Shown here: positions 37,723-41,933 of the stretch, in pieces
Layout of the letters: each line of letters begins with the position of its first letter
Position numbering within the stretch: the stretch's first letter is position 1
Origin: a virus
Length of the DNA stretch: 41,933 nt
Direction: 5' to 3' (one strand)
IMG/VR virus record: IMGVR_UViG_3300045004_000250
Coordinates: 1 to 41,933 of that record
Notes under the pieces: model-generated
The model's input: only the letters and a program-made list of their open reading frames with translations
What the model was told of the DNA's origin: nothing
The model's database searches: none
Made by a program: the position numbers and the translations under genes

Positions 37723-38147
37723 GCGCGCTGGGCCCCGTCAAATATCTGACCATCCACTGCGCTGCGACACCGGAAGGCCGCCATGTCTCCGCTGATCAGA
37801 TCACGGCATGGGACAAGGCCAAGTTCGGCCAGACCAGTTACCATTGGGTGATCGAACTGGACGGCTCGATGCATCGCACGCTGCGCGATGACCAACTTGG
37901 CGCGCATGTCGGCGGCCACAACAGCGGCAATATCGGCATCTGCTACGTCGGTGGCATGGACAAGGCGATGAAGGCGCCGAAGGACACTCGTACGGATGCC
38001 CAGAAGAAGTCCCTGCTGACGCTGATCCGCACCTACAAGGGCCGCTATCCCGGCATCATCATTCGAGGGCACCGCGATTGGCCCAAGGTCAACAAGGCCT
38101 GTCCCAGCTTTGATGTGGCGGCGTGGCTCAAGGAGGTGGGGGAGTGA
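37719..38147 (+). CDS. Endolysin: N-acetylmuramoyl-L-alanine amidase, T7 lysozyme type
   Basis: 142 residues of the Amidase_2/T7 gp3.5 family. The zinc ligands are H13 (YLTIHCAAT), H118 (IRGHRDWP) and C128 (NKACPSF). Y41 (SYHWVIE) and K126 match the catalytic Tyr and Lys. GAHVGGHNSGNIGICYVGG (61-79) is the family core. No signal peptide or cell-wall-binding domain, so a holin is needed. The start overlaps the previous TGA, and the next gene starts at GTG inside its stop. Confidence 0.95.
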   Translation: MSALGPVKYLTIHCAATPEGRHVSADQITAWDKAKFGQTSYHWVIELDGSMHRTLRDDQLGAHVGGHNSGNIGICYVGGMDKAMKAPKDTRTDAQKKSLLTLIRTYKGRYPGIIIRGHRDWPKVNKACPSFDVAAWLKEVGE

Positions 38148-38500
38148 CCGACTTCGGAGCCCGCATCGGCCGCGTCCGCATGAAGGGTGGCGCCGATCTC
38201 CATATCCTCAAGACCACGCTACCGACCGAACCGGCAGGGATTGAGGCGCGTGCCGTCAATCATCTGCGCAAGATCGCATCATGGTCCAATGATCAGGCTC
38301 CCCTCGATGGGTACATGCTTATTGGCATGTTTGGCGATGGCACGACATCGGTGGCTTTCAGCCTTCCTGACCGCCTCACTCCTACGCTGGCGGCGGCATG
38401 GCTCACTGAGATTATCCGTCGCGACCTGATCACCGAGCGGGAAGCCGAGCGCGTTTTCGACAACATGTTCCAATGGGTGGAAGGGGGCAGCGCATCATGA
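38144..38500 (+). CDS. Hypothetical phage protein, 118 aa
   Basis: GTG 38144 overlaps the amidase TGA and has GGTGGGGGA upstream. The product (DFGARIGRVRMKGGADLHIL, then AVNHLRKIASWSNDQAPLDG) is followed by YMLIGMFGDGTTSVAFSLPD. Small proteins with a conserved GYMLIGMFGDG-like centre occur near phage lysis or tail genes and may have a regulatory role. Unknown to me. Confidence 0.6.
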   Translation: MTDFGARIGRVRMKGGADLHILKTTLPTEPAGIEARAVNHLRKIASWSNDQAPLDGYMLIGMFGDGTTSVAFSLPDRLTPTLAAAWLTEIIRRDLITEREAERVFDNMFQWVEGGSAS

Positions 38501-38733
38501 CTACCGACGCCCGCGAGGCCCTGATCGCCTATGTCGCCACGCTTCTGGCAATCGTCCTCCTGACGATAGGCGCGGTCATCATCTGTATGAGCTTTGACGG
38601 AACAGCCGAGCAGCTCGCCAAGGTCATCGCCGCGCTGGCGTTCATCGGGGCCGCCACGACCGGCCTTATCGGCGTGATCGGCACGTTCCGCCCCAAAGGT
38701 CCTCAGAACCCACCTCAGGAGCCCAAACCATGA
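38497..38733 (+). CDS. Holin-like protein, two membrane segments, 78 aa
   Basis: Two membrane helices (about residues 9-30, LIAYVATLLAIVLLTIGAVI, and 43-65, VIAALAFIGAATTGLIGVIG), separated by a short polar loop and followed by a proline-rich charged tail. Size, topology and location near the endolysin fit a class II holin. ATGA overlap with the gene upstream. Confidence 0.65.
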   Translation: MTTDAREALIAYVATLLAIVLLTIGAVIICMSFDGTAEQLAKVIAALAFIGAATTGLIGVIGTFRPKGPQNPPQEPKP

Positions 38734-38990
38734 AACGCCTATATTTGCCAGCCCTGCTGCTTCTAGCCGCCTGCACCACCACGCAGACCGGCCAGACCCT
38801 ATTAGGGGCAAACGCGCTCTACACGGCCGCCAGCGAGGCTGGGGAGGCTGCCGTCAAGGCTGGTACGCTCGACAAGGCCAGGTTCAAGGATCTGGACAAC
38901 GAGGCCTATGCCGCGCTCGTCGCTTTCCGGGAAGGGCGCATCACGATCGAGCAGTTCCGCGAAGCCCTGAAGCCCTTGGAGGCCAACTGA
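38730..38990 (+). CDS. Small lipoprotein (possible outer-membrane spanin-like), 86 aa
   Basis: A signal peptide with lipobox LAAC (C15) after MKRLYLPALLLL. The mature part is helical (YTAASEAGEAAVKAGTLDKA, then EGRITIEQFREALKPLEAN). Small lipoproteins in this place can act as o-spanins or in superinfection exclusion. It is not nested in another gene as many Rz1 genes are. The ATG overlaps the previous TGA. Confidence 0.65.
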   Translation: MKRLYLPALLLLAACTTTQTGQTLLGANALYTAASEAGEAAVKAGTLDKARFKDLDNEAYAALVAFREGRITIEQFREALKPLEAN

Positions 38991-39172
38991 TGCCTATCGC
39001 CGTCATCATCGCCGCGATCAACGCGGTGGGGACCGCCATCCCGGAGTTCCTCAAGCTCGTTGATCTGGTGAAGGAGGGGCTGTCCACCGACGATCAGGCC
39101 GTGGTCGATGAAGCGCTCGCCAAGGCTACCGCGATGGCGGATCAGCAGCATCGCGAAGCCCAGTCGCTCTAG
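38990..39172 (+). CDS. Small amphipathic protein, 60 aa
   Basis: TGATG coupling to the lipoprotein gene. It has one hydrophobic N-terminal segment (IAVIIAAINAVGTAIPEFLK) and an acidic helical end. Such small proteins commonly lie beside lipoprotein genes in alphaproteobacterial prophages. Function unknown. It is the last gene of the rightward late operon. Confidence 0.6.
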   Translation: MPIAVIIAAINAVGTAIPEFLKLVDLVKEGLSTDDQAVVDEALAKATAMADQQHREAQSL

Positions 39173-39278
39173 CCACCATAGCCTCGTATATCTTCTCGAC
39201 GGCCGGGCTGTCCTTACGCTTGGAGGCAGCGCGCGAGACGTGGAAGAATGTGGCGATGAGGCGTTCCTTGGTGGGGGT
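39126..39278 (-). other. Open frame directly after an amber stop, without start codon
   Basis: Reading on in frame past the TAG of the neighbouring 321-residue gene gives 50 more sense codons (TPTKERLIATFFHVSRAASK, then RKDSPAVEKIYEAM) with strong G/C preference in third positions, like real genes of this window. No ATG, GTG or TTG lies near its beginning. It may be an extension made by readthrough or the remnant of a longer gene cut by a nonsense mutation. Confidence 0.4.
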
Positions 39279-40244
39279 CTATGCGGTTACTTCATATCGC
39301 TTAGTAACCTTGCCCTCGCGAGAGCCGAACGCGACAATGGTGTCCGTCACCCATATCTGTCGATCGGGAAGGCGGCGAATATGGCCGCTGCGTAAGTGCT
39401 CTCTAACCTTGTAACCGCCCGTGAACGTCCATGCATCGTGGGGGCGTCCAATTGCTACATCGCCGATCTTCAGCGTGTAGAATCGGTCGATTGGCAGCTT
39501 GTCCGCCTTTGCTCGGGCGGCATTGAGCTTCAGGGGCGGGGGCGTTTCAACCTGTCGAACATTCCGGCACGCGAGAACCTGCAAAAACTCAAATGCGATG
39601 CGGACCTCCTCGGCAGTATCTCGCGTGAAAGCCCTATCCGCCTCCTCTGGACCTACCTGTAGAACGGTCCTTTCCCATATCTGGTTCAGCACAGGGACGC
39701 GTGAAAACCCGAATGTCGAATGGGCATTATGGGCCCACGCTTCGCCGGGATACGTGGCGTTGCCGATCGGGCCGGTTGGCACATCATAACGAATATAGGC
39801 AGCAGATGCTTGCGGCATCCATGATCGTGTCGCGTCGCGCCAAGCGAAGATGTAAACGAAGAAGCCCTCGGGGTCAGAGGGCGCGTTAATAATCTCATAC
39901 CGATCGCCTCGAAGGAGCATCGTTGCTTCCTGACAGAGGATGTGCCTGCGGGTGCTTTTCTCACCTGCGTGGGCGTCAGATGACTGCGGGTACGGGACTT
40001 CCAACGACAAAAGCGGGAATGGCATCCGCTGCGGATATACACCCTCCCGCAGGCCCTTACCGGCAGAGAAGTATAGGCCCGCCGGAGGTAGCAGAAACTT
40101 CACCGAACGCTGGATCATGCCGCGCCAAGCGCGCAGGGTCTCCGCATCCGACGCCATGCCTTGCCGCCGCAGATTTTTCACCATTGCTGGGATGGCATCA
40201 ACCACGTGGGCGGAATAATTCGGCCCCTCAACAGCACTCCTCAT
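39279..40244 (-). CDS. Hypothetical prophage protein, 321 aa
   Basis: Start ATG 40244 overlaps the upstream TGA. The N-terminal half has RRQGMASDAETLRAWRGMIQ and LLPPAGLYFSAGKG; the central part contains FFVYIFAWRDATRSWMPQAS; the C-terminal part ends GYKVREHLRSGHIRRLPDRQ, then IWVTDTIVAFGSREG. The RxGHxRR...IWV pattern near the C-terminus is shared by many uncharacterised phage and prophage proteins. It lies at the attachment-site end in leftward orientation, typical of accessory cargo. Confidence 0.65.
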   Translation of the reverse strand: MRSAVEGPNYSAHVVDAIPAMVKNLRRQGMASDAETLRAWRGMIQRSVKFLLPPAGLYFSAGKGLREGVYPQRMPFPLLSLEVPYPQSSDAHAGEKSTRRHILCQEATMLLRGDRYEIINAPSDPEGFFVYIFAWRDATRSWMPQASAAYIRYDVPTGPIGNATYPGEAWAHNAHSTFGFSRVPVLNQIWERTVLQVGPEEADRAFTRDTAEEVRIAFEFLQVLACRNVRQVETPPPLKLNAARAKADKLPIDRFYTLKIGDVAIGRPHDAWTFTGGYKVREHLRSGHIRRLPDRQIWVTDTIVAFGSREGKVTKRYEVTA

Positions 40245-40507
40245 GCGCCGCCCTCAATTATCGCTGTTCCGACCATTACGCCCCAAGATTGGGCTGCGGT
40301 CAGCCCGTCAGGATTCAAGTCGTGAAGCTCCGCTTCTGCCGCGATCATTGCAGCAGTTGGCTCCCTCATATTCTGGAGCATCACCTCAACCTCTGGCCGC
40401 CAGTCCCGCCAATACTTTTCGACCTGCTTGTCGAGCCCTCGCGGCCCCCACTGGCCGCTCTGCGCGAGTTGGAACCGGCAGAGGGTGCGGGCAAGTCTCT
40501 CAATCAT
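40241..40507 (-). CDS. Hypothetical prophage protein, 88 aa
   Basis: Helical protein. MREPTAAMIAAEAEL near residue 47 is a common motif in small phage proteins (REPTxAMxxA), which often end with a W-containing helix as here (AAQSWGVMVGTAIIEG). Role unknown. Coupled by ATGA to the 321-residue gene. Confidence 0.65.
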   Translation of the reverse strand: MIERLARTLCRFQLAQSGQWGPRGLDKQVEKYWRDWRPEVEVMLQNMREPTAAMIAAEAELHDLNPDGLTAAQSWGVMVGTAIIEGGA

Positions 40508-40593
40508 AGCTGTGCCGTCCTATGCGCCGAGATGTTCCGCGCGAACGAAACGACAACGCGCGTATCGCGTGGTCGTGAACTCGCGGTAATCAC
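40504..40593 (-). CDS. Possible micro-ORF at the attachment-site end, 29 aa
   Basis: GTG 40593 to a TGA that overlaps the ATG of the next gene. The product (MITASSRPRDTRVVVSFARN, then ISAHRTAQL) is basic. It lacks a strong ribosome binding site, and the coupling overlap is the only positive sign. Confidence 0.25.
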   Translation of the reverse strand: MITASSRPRDTRVVVSFARNISAHRTAQL

Positions 40594-40648
40594 TGGCTTT
40601 CGGCTAATTTCCGAGGCTGGCGCGGCGGCCCCAATGTTCTCGCATAGG

Positions 40649-40690
40649 GGTTTTCAAGACCGCTGCCTTAAACCACTCGGCCACCTCTCC
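40649..40690 (-). tRNA. tRNA-Ser(UGA), 5' half only, cut at the prophage attachment site
   Basis: Read leftward from 40690: acceptor GGAGAGG, a D-arm with GGCCGAGTGGTTTAAGGC, then the anticodon arm GCGGTCTTGAAAACC with anticodon TGA. After this the sequence departs from any tRNA-Ser: the 3' side of the anticodon stem is mispaired (ACCCC), and no variable arm, TTCGAAT loop or acceptor complement follows. The shared core is probably near GGTTTTCAAGACC (40649-40661). Everything to the left is prophage, and the right side is host. Confidence 0.7.
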
Positions 40691-40814
40691 GTCGGGCCAG
40701 CCCGAGGGATGTCCGCCCTTATCGCCGCTGCGGCCTTTCGTGCAAGTCGCGCGATCAAAGCATTTCACCCCCGGTCCAAGCTGTGGCAAGCAGGCTGCGG
40801 ACAAAGGGGTTGGA

Positions 40815-41933
40815 ATGCGAAGTTCGGTGTTGCGTGGGGCGGTTGCCGCCTTGGCTTTGATGGCGGCGGTGGCCGGGGCGATGCCGGCGGTCGCGCAGCC
40901 GGTGCTGGAAGAGGGGCAGGCGCCCGACGATGCGGCGCGGCTGACCGACGCCCCCGCCGCCGCGGTTCCGACCGAGGACAGCCGGATGCGCGCCTTCATC
41001 GCCACGCTGCGTCCGCGCGCGCTGGCGATGGGGATTTCGCCGACCCTGTTCGACGCGACCCTGCCAACGCTCAGCTTCAACGCGCGGGTGGTTCGGCTCG
41101 ATCGCGGTCAGCCCGGCGCGACGCCCGGCAGCACCGCCGCGCCACCACCCTTCGCGCCCTATCTCGCCAGCCATGTCGACCGGGTCCGGATCAACATGGG
41201 CCGTTCGCGCTACGGCTCGCTCCGCCCGCTGCTGCTGCGGATCGAGCAGGAGACGGGGGTTCCCGAGCAGATCATGCTCGCCATCTACGGGCACGAGACC
41301 GGCTACGGCACCTTCACCGGCAATTTCGACCTGCTCAACGCGCTCGGCACGCTGGCCTATGAGGGCCGCCGGCGCGAGCTGTTCGCCGACGAGTTCCTCA
41401 AGACGCTGCTGCTGATGAACCGGGGCGTGCCCCGCAGCCAGCTCAAGGGAAGCTGGGCGGGCGCCACCGGCTATCCGCAGTTCCTGCCGAGCGTCTACCT
41501 CCGCCTCGCCATCGACGGCGACAATGACGGCAAGGCCGACATCTGGCGCAGCGAGCCCGACGCGCTCGCCTCGATCGGCAATTATCTGCGCGACGCGGGC
41601 TGGAAGAAGGGCGTCCCCTGGGGCGTGGCGGTGCGTGTTCCCGAGGGGATCGACCGGGCGGCGATCCGTTCGCCCCTGTCCTCGCCGCGCTGCCCGCGCG
41701 TGTTCGCCCGGCAGAGCCGCTGGCTGACCATCGCCGAATGGCGCGACAAGGGACTGATGATGCTGAGCGGCCGGGTGCCCGCCGAGGACGAGCTGGCGAC
41801 GCTGATCGAGCCCGACGGCAACGGCAATACCGGCTATCTGCTGACCACCAACTACCGCTCGATCCTCGATTATAACTGCTCCAATTTCTACGCGCTCTCG
41901 GTCGGCCTGCTCGGCGACGCGATCGTCGAATGA
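40815..41933 (+). CDS. Lytic murein transglycosylase, MltB/SLT_2 family (host gene)
   Basis: 372 residues from ATG 40815, with a Sec signal peptide (residues 1-27, cut at AVA-Q); the upstream extension of the frame has no signal. The SLT_2 domain holds the catalytic Glu in YGHETGYG (E161), then NFDLLNALGTLAYEGRRREL, LKGSWAGATGYPQFLPSVY and a C-terminal NYLRDAGWKKGVPWG. It cleaves peptidoglycan glycan strands to 1,6-anhydro ends in the periplasm. As a housekeeping gene beside tRNA-Ser it marks the chromosome flank of the prophage. Confidence 0.95.
   Translation: MRSSVLRGAVAALALMAAVAGAMPAVAQPVLEEGQAPDDAARLTDAPAAAVPTEDSRMRAFIATLRPRALAMGISPTLFDATLPTLSFNARVVRLDRGQPGATPGSTAAPPPFAPYLASHVDRVRINMGRSRYGSLRPLLLRIEQETGVPEQIMLAIYGHETGYGTFTGNFDLLNALGTLAYEGRRRELFADEFLKTLLLMNRGVPRSQLKGSWAGATGYPQFLPSVYLRLAIDGDNDGKADIWRSEPDALASIGNYLRDAGWKKGVPWGVAVRVPEGIDRAAIRSPLSSPRCPRVFARQSRWLTIAEWRDKGLMMLSGRVPAEDELATLIEPDGNGNTGYLLTTNYRSILDYNCSNFYALSVGLLGDAIVE

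Noticed and set aside
39923-41362. 479-residue plus-strand frame across the attachment site
   Set aside because: It runs antisense through phage genes and the tRNA fragment and out of frame through the transglycosylase; composition is unlike a protein.

Overview
The window is most of a temperate, P22-like podovirus prophage in a GC-rich alphaproteobacterium. A sphingomonad is my best guess, from overall base composition, a GapR/DUF2312 relative, and the lytic transglycosylase next to a tRNA-Ser on the right flank; the species is not determined. The left end runs off the window inside a gene, and no integrase is visible, so the integrase end probably lies further left. The right end is visible: at about 40649-40690 the 5' half of a tRNA-Ser(UGA) gene stops in the anticodon region, and beyond it is a host murein transglycosylase (40815-41933).

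Layout. (1) 1-5661: leftward early operon of small phage genes, an HNH endonuclease and a DUF6745-like protein with a 38-unit tetrapeptide repeat; one SNase-like gene faces the other way. It is read from a PL-like promoter at 3385-3413 and ends upstream with the CI-type repressor gene. (2) 5664-5713: OR region; its main operator is an 18-bp exact copy of the one in PL. (3) 5714-14409: rightward early operon: Cro-like protein, CII-like protein, YqaJ exonuclease, DEDDh exonuclease, GapR-like protein, VRR-NUC nuclease and a RecA-fold ATPase whose gene carries an iteron cluster that looks like the replication origin. Most genes are chained by ATGA or TGATG overlaps. (4) 14435-32221: packaging and virion genes: small and large terminase, portal, GroES-like protein, scaffold, decoration protein, capsid protein, P22 gp4-like and gp10-like tail factors, a fibre protein, an Asp/Asn hydroxylase, a GNAT acetyltransferase and three ejection-type proteins. 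(5) 32289-34704: an immunity-I-like module in the same place as in P22, between the ejection genes and the tailspike: a leftward ribbon-helix-helix repressor followed by a small membrane protein, and rightward a 53-residue Arc-like protein plus an ORF6N antirepressor, around three operators spaced exactly 25 bp apart. (6) 34889-39172: tailspike and lysis cassette. (7) 39126-40593: leftward accessory genes next to the attachment site.

How it works together: the CI-like protein has no S24 self-cleavage domain, so induction may depend on the antirepressor of the immI-like module rather than on RecA. A second theme is post-transcriptional: several genes that are not translationally coupled to an upstream gene have a hairpin that pairs their own ribosome binding site (strongest at 21149, 22746, 27252 and 34850). 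I regard the immI-like module, the SD-occluding hairpins and the in-gene iterons as the most worthwhile leads.
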